A stretch of 64,000 nucleotides of DNA from CAJQQK01 sp965224225 (GTDB lineage: Bacteria > Pseudomonadota > Alphaproteobacteria > Rhizobiales > Hyphomicrobiaceae), in assembly GCA_965224225.1 (NCBI GenBank), contig CBDCZF010000035.1:868001-932000 (forward strand), read 5' to 3'. This document shows positions 1 to 11,428 of this stretch, in pieces. Numbering within the stretch: position 1 is the first letter of the stretch; every line of letters starts with the position of its first letter. Both the position numbers and the translations under genes were made by a program. The notes under the pieces are model-generated. The model saw only the letters and a program-made list of their open reading frames with translations. It ran no database searches and had not been told where the DNA came from.

Positions 1-793
1 GTACGATCTCAAATGTGTCGAGTTTCCAGATCTTTTTGAGGCCCTTGAGGCCCATGTAGGCACTGAAAGCAGCCGCCATCAGGGCAATCAGGAGCGGCAC
101 CCAGAACCTGGCGGCCTCGAGGCGATTGGGCACGTAAAGGATGCGCGACTTTATGAAGGCGAGCATGAGCGCTGCAACGGCGCCGCCAAAGACCGGCGAA
201 ATGACCCAGCTCGCTGCAATCTGTGCCATGGTCGTCCAATTGACCAATCCGGCGCCGGCGGCAGCGATCCCCGCGCCGAGAACACCGCCGACGATGGAAT
301 GGGTGGTCGAAACCGGGGCGCCGAGAAACGTCGCCAGATTGATCCAGAGGGCAGCCGCGAGTACGGCGCTCAACATCAGTAATTGAAACTGCTCGATACT
401 TACAGCGCCGCCGGGTGCGATGATACCCTTCGCAACCGTCTTTACGACATCGCCACCGGCCAAAAGAGCGCCAGCGGTTTCGCAAACCATTGCAATCAGG
501 ATGGCGGCCGTGATGGTCAGGACCCGTCCGCCGACCGCTGGGCCCATGTTGTTTGCAACATCATTGGCGCCGATGTTGAGGGCCATGTAGCCGCCGCAAA
601 TAGCGGCGCTGACGATCAGCAGGGACTGGCTATCGGAGAGGCCGAAATTCGCAGCCGCAAAAATGGCGACGAGCACCAGGAAGAGGCCTGCAAAAGTGAA
701 CGGGAGAACAGATATCAGTGAGCGATAGGCAACCGTGCTGCTGGCATCGACGCGCCGCAGATCACTGACATAGCGATGCTCGGGATTCTTCAT
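1..793 (-). CDS. Inorganic phosphate transporter, PiT family (partial)
   Basis: Low-affinity phosphate permease of the inner membrane, PiT/Pho-4 family. Only the first 264 codons are present; the frame runs off the left edge without a stop. The translation begins MKNPEHRYVSDL and contains a first hydrophobic segment around residues 27-48. The PiT signature GANDVANNMGPAVGG follows at about residues 74-88, with further membrane segments and the second conserved patch PVSTTHSIVGGVLGAG near residues 160-175. The start is the first ATG of the frame and has no strong ribosome binding site. The signature leaves little doubt about the family; the transported ion and coupling are inferred from it. Confidence 0.9.
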   Translation of the reverse strand, partial: MKNPEHRYVSDLRRVDASSTVAYRSLISVLPFTFAGLFLVLVAIFAAANFGLSDSQSLLIVSAAICGGYMALNIGANDVANNMGPAVGGRVLTITAAILIAMVCETAGALLAGGDVVKTVAKGIIAPGGAVSIEQFQLLMLSAVLAAALWINLATFLGAPVSTTHSIVGGVLGAGIAAAGAGLVNWTTMAQIAASWVISPVFGGAVAALMLAFIKSRILYVPNRLEAARFWVPLLIALMAAAFSAYMGLKGLKKIWKLDTFEIV

Positions 794-992
794 CTAGCAG
801 AACAAGGCGAGCGAGCACTGGTGCACTCTGGTTGGATTTCGAGCGGCATAGGATCATCGCTGTGCCGATGTCAACCGTAAGGCCCGTTCCTTCACCAAAA
901 TTCGGACCCAAGTGGCTCCCGCGGAAAAACCCTGCGCCGACCGGTGAGATACGCCGAGTTGCTAATTCGACATGCGAAATGGCTGCTTCGCA

Positions 993-1316
993 CTACCCCC
1001 GAGCCGGCATGTCCCAAAGCCAGCGGGCAAGCGCCGGGCCGCCCTGAAATACGAGCAGCAGCAAGATGCGCATGACCACCACGAAAAACATGAAAACGAA
1101 CTGCTGTTCCTGAACCAGGAATTTGACCCAGACGTTGTACTTTGCCTCCAGGCCGGTGTTGGCAAGCAGGACCGTCTTGAAGTCGCTGGCCTCGTCCAGC
1201 ATCGCGTCGAGATACATCGGATACTCGACACCGACGTAGGCAAGCGCCGCGGCGCCCAGCAGCAATGACAGAAAGATAATGCCGCCGGCACGAAAGACGG
1301 CCAACAGAAAACTCAT
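993..1316 (-). CDS. Small membrane protein of unknown function
   Basis: A 107-residue frame starting MSFLLAVFRAGG. It has a hydrophobic segment at about residues 3-27 and a second at about 72-92, separated by a loop rich in charged and aromatic residues. The C-terminus is short. No family was recognised. The strongly hydrophobic, well-punctuated translation supports a real gene more than a chance frame. It lies about 200 bp upstream of the phosphate transporter on the same strand, with nothing recognisable between them. Confidence 0.55.
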   Translation of the reverse strand: MSFLLAVFRAGGIIFLSLLLGAAALAYVGVEYPMYLDAMLDEASDFKTVLLANTGLEAKYNVWVKFLVQEQQFVFMFFVVVMRILLLLVFQGGPALARWLWDMPARG

Positions 1317-1421
1317 TCAGATCCCCTTCCCGGTGCGCACTGAACGCGCTTGGGGCCAGCAGAGATGTGCCATGCCGACGGTATGGCAGCCGCCAGGCCG
1401 GTGTCAGCCGGCACCGCCGCT

Positions 1422-1572
1422 TGCCCCTCACCCTAGCCCTCTCGCGTACGCGCCGCAGTGGCGCTACAGGGAGAGGGAACTCGATCCGTCGTGTTACCAG
1501 CGGCGGTGCAAGGTGGCACGGCCGGATTCCCTCTCCCCGTAATTCACGGGGAGAGGGTCAGGGTGAGGGGCA
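1422..1572. repeat. Family A palindromic repeat, copy 1
   Basis: The left end reads GCCCCTCACCCTAGCCCTCT and the right end is its near-complement GGGAGAGGGTCAGGGTGAGG. Internal inverted pieces (CGCCGCAGTGGCGCTACAGG and CCCTCTCCCCGTAATTCACG) lie between. It has the same layout as the copies at 15.4 and 38.2 kb. There is no coding capacity. It occupies the 386-bp gap between the small membrane protein and the small secreted protein, and nothing else was seen in that gap. Confidence 0.85.
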
Positions 1573-1702
1573 AGCGGCAGTACCAGCCGGAACTCGCGGG
1601 CCCATTGTCCACTTGCCCTGGCCAATAGTGGCATAAGGCGGCAGGCGCCGGAAGGAGCAATTCGTTGTTTGACTATTGCGCGATCACGCCCATATCACAC
1701 CT

Positions 1703-1964
1703 ATGACCCACCGAACGATCGCCACAATTGCAGCGCTTTTCAGCCTGTCCACCGTCGCCTTATTGGTCGGCGCAGGCGTCCCGGCGCAGGCCCACGATGA
1801 CGCCGCCGCAGATCACGACCGTCAGCTCAGATCAGACATTCAGCGGCGCATGCAAGAGCGTGCCGACCGTCAGCGGCGTGGCAGCGAGGCCGGTCACTGG
1901 CGTGCTGAACGCACAGACGAGCGCACCAACCGCGACTGGCGCCGGCTGATTGATGCCGAACGTC

Positions 1965-1987
<23 letters not shown>
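1703..1987 (+). CDS. Small Arg-rich exported protein, hypothetical
   Basis: A 94-residue protein starting MTHRTIATIAALFSLSTVAL. It has a convincing signal peptide (basic n-region, hydrophobic core, cleavage near AQA-HDD at about residue 30). The mature part is highly charged and Arg/Asp-rich with no cysteines or recognisable fold. An in-frame start nine codons upstream is possible, but this ATG places the signal peptide correctly. The 3' end overlaps the gyrB stop by 23 bp in convergent orientation. The biased composition means a chance frame cannot be excluded. Confidence 0.5.
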
Positions 1988-4409
<2,422 letters not shown>

Positions 4410-4520
4410 GAGAAGGCTTTGTCCCAGAATGATTTTTTGTCGATTCAGAGACTACCACGAAACTGCGCAGAATGCCCGCTTGAAAGGCTTTGGAGGAGAA
4501 AAATACATGAATATATTTAT

Positions 4521-4548
4521 GTTATATTTCAGATGGTTATGCTGTCGA
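4521..4548 (-). promoter_or_regulatory. Candidate sigma70-like promoter of gyrB
   Basis: On the minus strand TCGACA (4548-4543) and TATAAC (4526-4521) are separated by 16 bp. Each differs from the -35/-10 consensus at one position. They lie in a strikingly AT-rich patch, unlike the GC-rich surroundings, in the 184-bp gap between recF and gyrB. Assignment is by pattern only. Confidence 0.4.
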
Positions 4549-4593
4549 TACGGCGAGATGGGCCAAAGGGTCCGAATAACGGTGTCAATTGCG

Positions 4594-5841
4594 TCAAATC
4601 GGTGTCACCACGCCCTCGTCGACACGGAAGAATCCGGCCCTGCCGGCAAGGCCGTCGAAGGCTGCATGATCCGTCCCCGTCATCCAGGCCTGACTGCCCA
4701 ACAGCAACAATTCCTCGAACAACGCCGACCTGCGGTGGACGTCGAGATGGGCTGCGATTTCGTCGAGCAGCAGGATCGGCGTTGCACCACCACGCCGGGC
4801 CGCAGCAAGTTCGGCATGCGCCAGGATCAGGCCGATCAGCAGTGATTTCTGCTCGCCGGTCGAGCACAGATGGCCGGCTGTTTGCTTGGGCCCGTGCGTC
4901 AGCTGGAAGTCGGAACGGTGCGGGCCAGTCAGCGTGCGGCCAGCAGCCCGATCGCGCTCGCGCGTCTCGGCCAGCTCACGGATGTAGGCATCCTCGACAT
5001 CGACGGCTGCGGCAGTCGCGAGCTCGGTCTCCAAGCTACCGTCGAGCGCGGCAACCGACCACGGGAATGGCGAATTGGGTGCGCGCTGCCGGCGCCGCTC
5101 GGCAACGGCATTAAGGGCTGCCACCGCGTCGAGCCGGGCCGCGGCGACCGCGACGCCCGCCTCCGCCATGATGCCCTCCAATCCCTCGAACAGTGCTGTG
5201 TCCCGGGCATCGTCGGCGAGCAGGCGGTTACGCTGGCGCATGGCCCTTTCGAAGTGGTTGGCGCGCGTGCGGTGGCTCGGGTCGAAGCAGAGGATCAGAC
5301 GGTCGAGGAAGCGGCGGCGTTCGGAGGCCGGGCCGATCAGCAGACCGTCGGCAGCCGGCGTTAGCCAGGCGATCTCGACAACATCGGCCAGTGCGCCCGA
5401 ACCCGACTGATTGTCACCGTCGATCCTGACGACACGCGCTGGCGCCCGGCCCGATGCAGTCGCATCGCCAGGTCTCAGCCCGGTGCCGACATCGGTCGGA
5501 TCACCGTGGCGCATGATGCGGGCGGCCACGGCCCAGTCGCCGGCGCCGGCCTGGCGGGCAATTTCACCGAGGCCCGCACGGCGCAAACCCTGGCCGGCGG
5601 TCAACAGTGAGACCGCCTCGAGCAGGTTGGTCTTGCCGGAACCGTTGGCGCCGAACAGCACGATTGGTGACGGCGGGAGATTGAGCGTCAGGGAGGGATA
5701 GTTGCGGAAATTGGTGAGGGTGAGCCGTTCGATCCAGACTTCGGGCGACGGCACGTCCGGCGTGCGCATCTCGTTTGGCAGAACCGACGTCGTCTCATCA
5801 CCCATTATCAAATGGCTTTGCTGCCACAGTTCACCGCTCAC
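4594..5841 (-). CDS. recF: DNA replication and repair protein RecF
   Basis: SMC-like ATPase that helps load RecA at gapped DNA. It is 415 residues, somewhat longer than typical (about 360-380). Visible motifs are the opening LTNFRNYPSLTLNLPPSPIV, Walker A GANGSGKTN (about residue 69), the RecF signature TGPHRSDF near 300, and Walker B with D-loop LLLDEIAAHLD near 360. The listed start is a GTG whose last two bases are shared with the dnaN stop (GTGA overlap), implying translational coupling. An ATG 12 codons in (5805) is the alternative and has no better ribosome binding site. Confidence 0.93.
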   Translation of the reverse strand: MSGELWQQSHLIMGDETTSVLPNEMRTPDVPSPEVWIERLTLTNFRNYPSLTLNLPPSPIVLFGANGSGKTNLLEAVSLLTAGQGLRRAGLGEIARQAGAGDWAVAARIMRHGDPTDVGTGLRPGDATASGRAPARVVRIDGDNQSGSGALADVVEIAWLTPAADGLLIGPASERRRFLDRLILCFDPSHRTRANHFERAMRQRNRLLADDARDTALFEGLEGIMAEAGVAVAAARLDAVAALNAVAERRRQRAPNSPFPWSVAALDGSLETELATAAAVDVEDAYIRELAETRERDRAAGRTLTGPHRSDFQLTHGPKQTAGHLCSTGEQKSLLIGLILAHAELAAARRGGATPILLLDEIAAHLDVHRRSALFEELLLLGSQAWMTGTDHAAFDGLAGRAGFFRVDEGVVTPI

Positions 5842-6962
5842 ACGCGCATCGGCATCAGGACATAGAGCGCGCTGTCATCGTCGCTGTCCTGAACCATGGT
5901 CGGCGAACCCGGGTCGGCGAGTCGGAATATCGCCTGATCGCTTTCGAGCTGGCCCGCGATATCGAGCAGATAACGCGCGTTGAAGCCGATTTCGAGCGGC
6001 TCGGCGCCGTAGTTCACGTCGATTTCCTCCGTCGCGCTGCCACCTTCGGGGTTGTTGACGGACAGTGTCAGCTTGTCGGGTGCAATCGACAGCTTGACAG
6101 CGCGGCCGCGCTCGCTGGCGATCGTCGAAACACGGTCGACGGCTGCCATGAATTCGACGTTCGAGACCCTGAGCTCCTTGTCGTTGCCCTTAGGGATGAC
6201 GCGGGCATAGTCCGGAAAGGTGCCGTCGATCAGTTTCGAGGTCAGCGTGATGTCATCGATCTCAAAGCGCACCTTGGACGTCGAAATACCAATGCGCACC
6301 TCGCCGCCGCCGTCTTCTAGAAGACGGTGCAGTTCGTGTACGGTCTTGCGCGGAATGATGACACCCGGCATGCCAGCGGCGCCAGCCGGCTGATCGAGTT
6401 CGATGTGGGCCAGCCGATGGCCGTCGGTTGCCACCGCGCGCAATGTCGGACGACCGCCTTCGCCGCCATCCGGGGCATGGAAGTAAATTCCGTTCAGGTA
6501 ATACCGGGTTTCCTCGGTCGAGATCGCAAAGCGGGTCTTCTCGATCATGCGCTTGAGATCGTGTGCCGCCATCGAGAATTCATGCGACATGTCACCGGCC
6601 GCCAGATCCGGGAAGTCCTCGGCCGGCAGCGACTGCAGCGCGAACCGGGACTGGCCCGACGACAGCGTAACGCGTTCCTTTTCAGCATCCCGCACGATCT
6701 GTACCTGGGCGCCATCGGGAAGCTTGCGGACGATGTCGTGCAGGAGGTGGGCAGGCACCGTAATCGCACCGTCCTGCTGAACATCGGCGCCGATCTGCTC
6801 GACGACCTCTCTTTCGAGATCGGTGGCGTTGAAGCGCAAGGTGCCGGCTGACGACTGCAGGAGCACATTGGACAAGATCGGGATGGTCGTGCGCCGCTCG
6901 ACAACGCTCGTCACGTGGCCGAGTGATTTCAGGAGTTCGCCCCTTTCGATGACCAGCTGCAT
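5838..6962 (-). CDS. dnaN: DNA polymerase III beta subunit (sliding clamp)
   Basis: Ring-shaped processivity clamp of the replicative polymerase, 374 residues as expected. The N-terminus MQLVIERGELLKSLGHVTSV and the segment RTTIPILSNVLL are typical of DnaN. The C-terminus ends with the conserved YVLMPMRV, which forms part of the partner-binding pocket. It is preceded by a 421-bp gap after dnaA and overlaps recF by 4 bp, so recF is probably translated from the same message. Confidence 0.96.
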   Translation of the reverse strand: MQLVIERGELLKSLGHVTSVVERRTTIPILSNVLLQSSAGTLRFNATDLEREVVEQIGADVQQDGAITVPAHLLHDIVRKLPDGAQVQIVRDAEKERVTLSSGQSRFALQSLPAEDFPDLAAGDMSHEFSMAAHDLKRMIEKTRFAISTEETRYYLNGIYFHAPDGGEGGRPTLRAVATDGHRLAHIELDQPAGAAGMPGVIIPRKTVHELHRLLEDGGGEVRIGISTSKVRFEIDDITLTSKLIDGTFPDYARVIPKGNDKELRVSNVEFMAAVDRVSTIASERGRAVKLSIAPDKLTLSVNNPEGGSATEEIDVNYGAEPLEIGFNARYLLDIAGQLESDQAIFRLADPGSPTMVQDSDDDSALYVLMPMRV

Positions 6963-7383
6963 GTCCCGTCCCGAGTGGTTGGTGTGCCTTTTTCTCTGCG
7001 AATGCGGTTACGAATTCAACGCGTTAGCCGCTGGCTGCCGGACCGGCCGAACCTCCGCCGAACCTTCCAAGTCGCGAGGAACAGCCATTTGCCCGCGCTA
7101 TCACAGCGAATTCCGGGAAATCGCTGGATTACGGTACTGATTCGCATAGGCCGCGCAACTTGAGACAAAATCATTGCGCATGCAAGGGTCGCTCGCCAAA
7201 GGTGGCCAAAGCTGCCGGGCGGACCACTTTCGACCAGGTTGGAAACGTCGTTCACTTCAATTGCAGCGTTCGGGTACCGAGCGGTCAGGCGTCGCTCATT
7301 TCGCCATCAAACGGCTGCCGCACTCTCACCGGCGGCAGCCTCGAGCCGCCGCCTGCACGGTTTTCTTAACTTGTTACAGCAGG
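6963..7383. other. dnaA-dnaN intergenic region, no feature recognised
   Basis: A 421-bp gap in the dnaA-dnaN pair. I found no coding frame with sensible codon use, no DnaA-box-like nonamers and no clear terminator. It presumably carries the dnaN leader or a promoter, but nothing specific can be pointed to. Confidence 0.5.
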
Positions 7384-9018
7384 TTAGCTGCTCAGGACCT
7401 TCTTTAGCTCGTCCAGTTCGTCGCGCAGTCGAGGGTTCTTGTCCAGCTCTTTGTCGATCTTGCGGATCGCGTGCAGGACGGTTGTATGATCACGATTGCC
7501 GAACCGGCGGCCGATTTCCGGCAGCGAGCGTGCGGTTAGCTGCTTGGCCAGATACATGCCGATTTGACGCGGCCAGACGACCGAGCGGTGCCGCCGCTGA
7601 GAGAGGATATCTGGCTTCGAGACGCCGAAATGGCGCGAGACCGTCTTGATGATCTCCTCGATCCGGACACGGCGCGGTTCGCCGCCGCTCTGGAACAGGT
7701 CACGAACCACGGTCTCGGCCGTCTCACGGGTGATCGGCGAATGCAGATACTGCCAATGGGCATGCAGTCGAGCGGTCGCACCTTCGAGTTCCCGCCCGTT
7801 CTCGACCAGGCGCTCGGCCAGCAATTCGAGCACGTCGCGCGAGATCTCGAACGACGGGTCGATCATGCGCTTTTCCTGCAGGCGGCGCTCGAGGATCTTC
7901 AAACGCAATTCGTAGTCTGGTGCGTTGAGTTCCGTGACCAGGCCGCGCTGCAGCCGGCTGCGCATGCGTTCGTTGAGCTTGTCGATCTGGTTGGGTGCGC
8001 GGGCCGACGCGACCACGACCTGTCGGCCGCCATCGAGCAGCGCGTTGATGATGTGATCGAACTCCTGCTCTGTCTGCTGGCCGTGCAGAAATTCGAGGTC
8101 GTCGATCAGCAGCATGTCGATCGAGCGGAAACGGTCCTTGAAGGCCATCGCCTCCTTGGACTGGAGGGCTTCAACGAAGCTGAAGCGGAAGCGCTCGGCG
8201 GTCAGATACAGGATCTGGGCCTGCGGCATGCGCCGGCGCACTTCCCAGGCCACCGCCTGCAGGAGGTGGGTCTTGCCGAGACCGACGGCGGAATGAATGT
8301 AGAGCGGATTGAAGCCGCGCGATTCCGAAAAGATCGTGTCGGCCACCTGGCTGGCGCCGGCATGCGCCATACGGTTCGCCGAACCCACCACGAAGCTGTC
8401 GAAGGTGTAGCGCGGGTCGAGCGGCGAGCCCTCGATGCCGGCTGCCTGGGTCGGCGCGCGAGCTGCCATATCCATCCCGGCAACGACGGCTGCAGGTGGC
8501 GCCGGCTGCCATGGGGCCGGCGCAGGCGATGGTGCGGCTCGTCCGGCACCGTCACCATCACCCGGTTGGCCGGCCTCGTCCTTGGCCGCCTGCTGGCCGG
8601 CCTTCGGACGCGGGCTGGTTGGTTGACGAAGCGCCACTTCGACCCTGTCGACATCGGCAAACTCCGTGCGACAGGCCGAGAGCACATCGTCCAGGTAATG
8701 GTTCTGGATCCAGCTCTTCAGGAATCTGACGGGCACCGTCGTGCGCAAGGTATCGCCTTCAATGGCTTCGAACTCCATCGAGCTGAACCAGCTCGAATAG
8801 ACCTCATCGCCAAGCTGACTGCGCAAAATGGCCCGGATCTTCTGTTCCGCTGCTTTAAGCTTGCTGTTCGCCGACTTGCTGGCGTCCTGGGATGCTTTCG
8901 CCCCGCCCCGCGATCCGCCGGCCGAAATCCCGCCGTCACTCGGATTAGATTCGGGCTCATCCGCTTCTGCCTGCAATATGGTGGAAGACAGGTCGCTCCG
9001 TGCTGCTGCGATCGTCAT
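7384..9018 (-). CDS. dnaA: Chromosomal replication initiator protein DnaA
   Basis: AAA+ ATPase that opens oriC. With the chosen ATG (MTIAAARSDLSS) it is 544 residues. A ribosome binding site GGGGAAAGAA lies 5-6 nt upstream; a longer frame to 9123 lacks one. Domain I is the SKLKAAEQKIRAIL region at about 50-125. Domain II is a long Ala/Pro-rich linker. Domain III has Walker A GLGKT and Walker B LLIDDLEFL. Domain IV carries the DnaA signature DHTTVLHAIRKIDKEL near the C-terminus. The long N-terminal extension and linker are common in alphaproteobacteria. The 1.7 kb gap upstream is the best oriC candidate here. Confidence 0.96.
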   Translation of the reverse strand: MTIAAARSDLSSTILQAEADEPESNPSDGGISAGGSRGGAKASQDASKSANSKLKAAEQKIRAILRSQLGDEVYSSWFSSMEFEAIEGDTLRTTVPVRFLKSWIQNHYLDDVLSACRTEFADVDRVEVALRQPTSPRPKAGQQAAKDEAGQPGDGDGAGRAAPSPAPAPWQPAPPAAVVAGMDMAARAPTQAAGIEGSPLDPRYTFDSFVVGSANRMAHAGASQVADTIFSESRGFNPLYIHSAVGLGKTHLLQAVAWEVRRRMPQAQILYLTAERFRFSFVEALQSKEAMAFKDRFRSIDMLLIDDLEFLHGQQTEQEFDHIINALLDGGRQVVVASARAPNQIDKLNERMRSRLQRGLVTELNAPDYELRLKILERRLQEKRMIDPSFEISRDVLELLAERLVENGRELEGATARLHAHWQYLHSPITRETAETVVRDLFQSGGEPRRVRIEEIIKTVSRHFGVSKPDILSQRRHRSVVWPRQIGMYLAKQLTARSLPEIGRRFGNRDHTTVLHAIRKIDKELDKNPRLRDELDELKKVLSS

Positions 9019-9589
9019 GATTGTTCTTTCCCCGCGTATTGTCTTTTTGGTTCGTCGGCGGACCCGGGCGCACGTCGTCGCACCGGACCTGCCAACTCTG
9101 AATTTCCCACCAAGCGCACGCACCTCGCCCGTTCCTTGTCGCCGCGCGGCAAGGCTCGTGAAGCTCTCTCATGGGATCAGGTTTCGGCGCCGTGGCCGGC
9201 GCCAAGTACTCACGCCAATAGCACGCCAGGCGGGCCATCGACGTTCGGGTCTCTAGGTCACCATGGGGTCACCCGGCCCCATAGCTGGTCCGCCCACCCC
9301 AGTCGGGCATGCAGCTGCACACGGCGCGGCCCGCATCACTACTTGCGATGAAGCTGCCCACGCCGTGCGATGGACTGTACTGCGATGGTATCGAGGGTCT
9401 TGAATTGTGCCGGCCGGTACCCCGTGGCGGGCCGCCGGAAATCTGCCTGCGATTGATCACAATGTGCTCTCCTACTCACATCCGGAGATTGGCCATTCGC
9501 TGAACCAACTCCGTACGTACGCCGCGGCACCCGAATACACACCGAGCGCCACTGAGTGCTGCCGGCCCCTAGGACGGCAGCGCAGTAGA

Positions 9590-10210
9590 AATGCCACTTA
9601 CGCGATACTAAACTCCTGGCGAAATGGGCCATCTATACACAACGCACTGTTCGACTTGTGAACAGCCCGGTCTGTTCCACCGAACAGACTTCGATGCCCG
9701 GTACCCGGCCGCCGGATACCCGCCAATGATCTGTCTCGAACAACAAGCTCGATCAGATCCCCCGCATTTCTGCGCAAAGGATAATCACAGGTTAATCGGA
9801 TTCTCAATGGGGCCACTTTGCGCGCTGGAGGATGATGTTATGCGCCCCGGTCTGCAATCATCATCGTTGGCAAACGAACCACTGTTTGGACTGATTTGAA
9901 AGAGTCAGCACAACCAAGGTCTTGTGGATGAATCGTACCAGGCTGTGCAAAAGGGGCAGGCATCATCGAGCTGCCCGGCGCGAAGAACGATTTTCGGAAG
10001 CAGCTCCGTCGTGACGGTTCAGCGACAGGCTCCAACTCAAGCTCGTGAACAATATTTTGTCGTCTTAAAATCACAACTTAGGAGCAGTCGGGGAGACTGC
10101 TGCAAAAGCTGGGCGCCACCAACAATAGTGATGACTTTACAACAGTTCGCTGGAATGATTCCAGCCTTGACTTTCTGAATTCAGCGCCAGTCGAGCCTGT
10201 TGATAACTTT
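9590..10210. other. Candidate replication origin (oriC) in the dnaA-rpsT gap
   Basis: Within the 1.7 kb without genes between dnaA and rpsT, this part is less GC-rich and carries DnaA-box-like nonamers. They are CTATACACA at 9633-9641, and on the minus strand TCATCCACA (9931-9923), TTTTGCACA (9952-9944, a full match to TTWTNCACA) and TTATCAACA (10206-10198). AT-richer segments lie at 10045-10080 and 10130-10215. The remainder of the gap (9019-9590, 10210-10340, 10460-10725) holds no recognisable gene. Most boxes have one mismatch, so this is a location-plus-motif inference. Confidence 0.4.
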
Positions 10211-10341
10211 TCCCTTCCGTCCGATTGGGGACCGATCTGCAAAGACTGGAGCATGGCAGGATTCCGCTGACCTCCGGCGGCCGGCATGCCAAGAAGCAAG
10301 CCACCGCAATTGACATGGCCATGGAAGCGTTTGGGGGCGCT

Positions 10342-10376
10342 CTAGATCATTTCCGACTTACGTGGAAATGGATCTA
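10342..10376. repeat. Family G hairpin, copy 1
   Basis: Imperfect inverted repeat CTAGATCATTTCC ... GGAAATGGATCTA around an 8-nt centre. It is nearly identical in layout to the copy immediately after ubiB (17254-17289). It directly abuts the family F element that follows, giving a composite G-F unit. Confidence 0.7.
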
Positions 10377-10380
10377 TCTG

Positions 10381-10460
10381 TCTTTTCTCTCACGGCTATT
10401 CGGCCTAACGGCCGGCCTCCGAGGGGCGCCGCAATGCGGCGGGTCGCCTGCGCTCCCTCG
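10381..10460. repeat. Family F two-hairpin repeat, copy 1
   Basis: The conserved opening CTCACGGCTATTC is followed by stem 1 (GGCC-TAAC-GGCC), a spacer, stem 2 (CGCCGC-AAT-GCGGCG) and the conserved closing GGGTCGCCTGCGCTCCCT. It matches the copy at 17479-17552 almost base for base, except for a 5-bp GGCCT segment missing there. It lies downstream of rpsT with no coding potential. Confidence 0.75.
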
Positions 10461-10724
10461 TTGCGATTCCAACTAAACTGGAAACGCTCTAAGAAGCAGC
10501 GGCCGGGGCGCGGACGGCGGCCGGCGACAGCGTTCCGGCGCGCCGCATTGCTGCGGGCGCCGGCGAACTGGCTGGTTCAAGCTGGCTTGTTGTCGGAAGA
10601 TGCCGGACGGCTAACGGTCCGCCGAGCCGCGATCGCGGTCTGCCGAACGGTGCGGGCTTGCGCGATGGCACCGTCATTGTTGCGCCGACGGACCCGGCTC
10701 ACACAGGGGAACGAAGTATCGTTG

Positions 10725-10740
10725 CGTTCGTGGTCGAACG
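10725..10740 (-). terminator. Possible terminator hairpin of rpsT
   Basis: A perfect 6-bp stem CGTTCG/CGAACG with a 4-nt loop starts 3 bp after the rpsT stop codon. No T-run follows, so it may only be a 3' stabilising hairpin. Confidence 0.3.
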
Positions 10741-10742
10741 GA

Positions 10743-11018
10743 TCAGCTTTCGGCCGAGGCCATTGCCTTGATGCGTTTCGAGAGACGCGAAACCTTGCGG
10801 CTGGCTGCGTTGGCGTGAATGACGCCGCGCTGGCCGGTGCGTGCGACGATCGGTTCGGCAACCTGCAATGCAGCACGGGCAGCAGCTTGGTCACCAGAGG
10901 CGATCGCCTCTTCGACCTGGCGCACGGCACTGCGCATGCGGGTGCGATGTGACTTGTTGATTGCCGTTCGGCGCACCGTCTGACGGGCAGCTTTTTTGGC
11001 AGATGAGGTATTTGCCAT
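10743..11018 (-). CDS. rpsT: 30S ribosomal protein S20
   Basis: Primary 16S rRNA-binding protein of the small subunit. It is 91 residues and very basic, starting MANTSSAKKAARQTVRRTAI. It shows the family's conserved core NKSHRTRMRSAVRQVEEAI and the C-terminal segment GVIHANAASRKVSRLSKRI. rpsT upstream of dnaA is the usual arrangement in Rhizobiales. A promoter candidate lies 180 nt upstream. Confidence 0.97.
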   Translation of the reverse strand: MANTSSAKKAARQTVRRTAINKSHRTRMRSAVRQVEEAIASGDQAAARAALQVAEPIVARTGQRGVIHANAASRKVSRLSKRIKAMASAES

Positions 11019-11198
11019 CTATTCTCGGCTTCCTTCGATCGAGCGCCGGGGCAGGGCGCTACTTGTCCTGAATTCCGGTTGCGCGGTGCCGGCGGTCGAC
11101 CAGGCCTCGCGGGCTTGCGGCCGCATACCATCCGCCACCGCCTGCCACCAATACGACGAGCGCCCGAAGCAACGCTCCGGGCGACCGAATAACGGGCC

Positions 11199-11227
11199 CT
11201 TTTAACCGGCGCCGGAATGCCGGTCAA
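11199..11227 (-). promoter_or_regulatory. Candidate promoter of rpsT
   Basis: The minus strand has TTGACC (11227-11222), a 17-bp spacer and TAAAAG (11204-11199), five of six and four of six consensus bases at ideal spacing. It is the only such pair noticed in the 410-bp gap (11019-11428) between rpsT and the divergent membrane-protein genes. Nothing else was recognised in that gap. Confidence 0.4.
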
Positions 11228-11428
11228 CGCACGATTTGAGCCGTTTTGCGCCTCCTTATCCCTTTTCTGGCAAATTCGATCCAGGATCGAGGCTTGGCAG
11301 CAGACCTCGTTTGGCTTGTGAAATCAGAAGCAGCAATGCTTGCGGGGGCCTACCCGGCAGATTAACGATTTGTGCTACAAGCCGCTGGCAAGGCAAACAC
11401 ACTCGCAACCAAGCAAGGAATGCCGGAG

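Noticed and set aside
9019..9123. Longer dnaA start at 9123
   Set aside because: The extra 35 residues are basic and unlike DnaA domain I, and the good ribosome binding site precedes the ATG at 9018.
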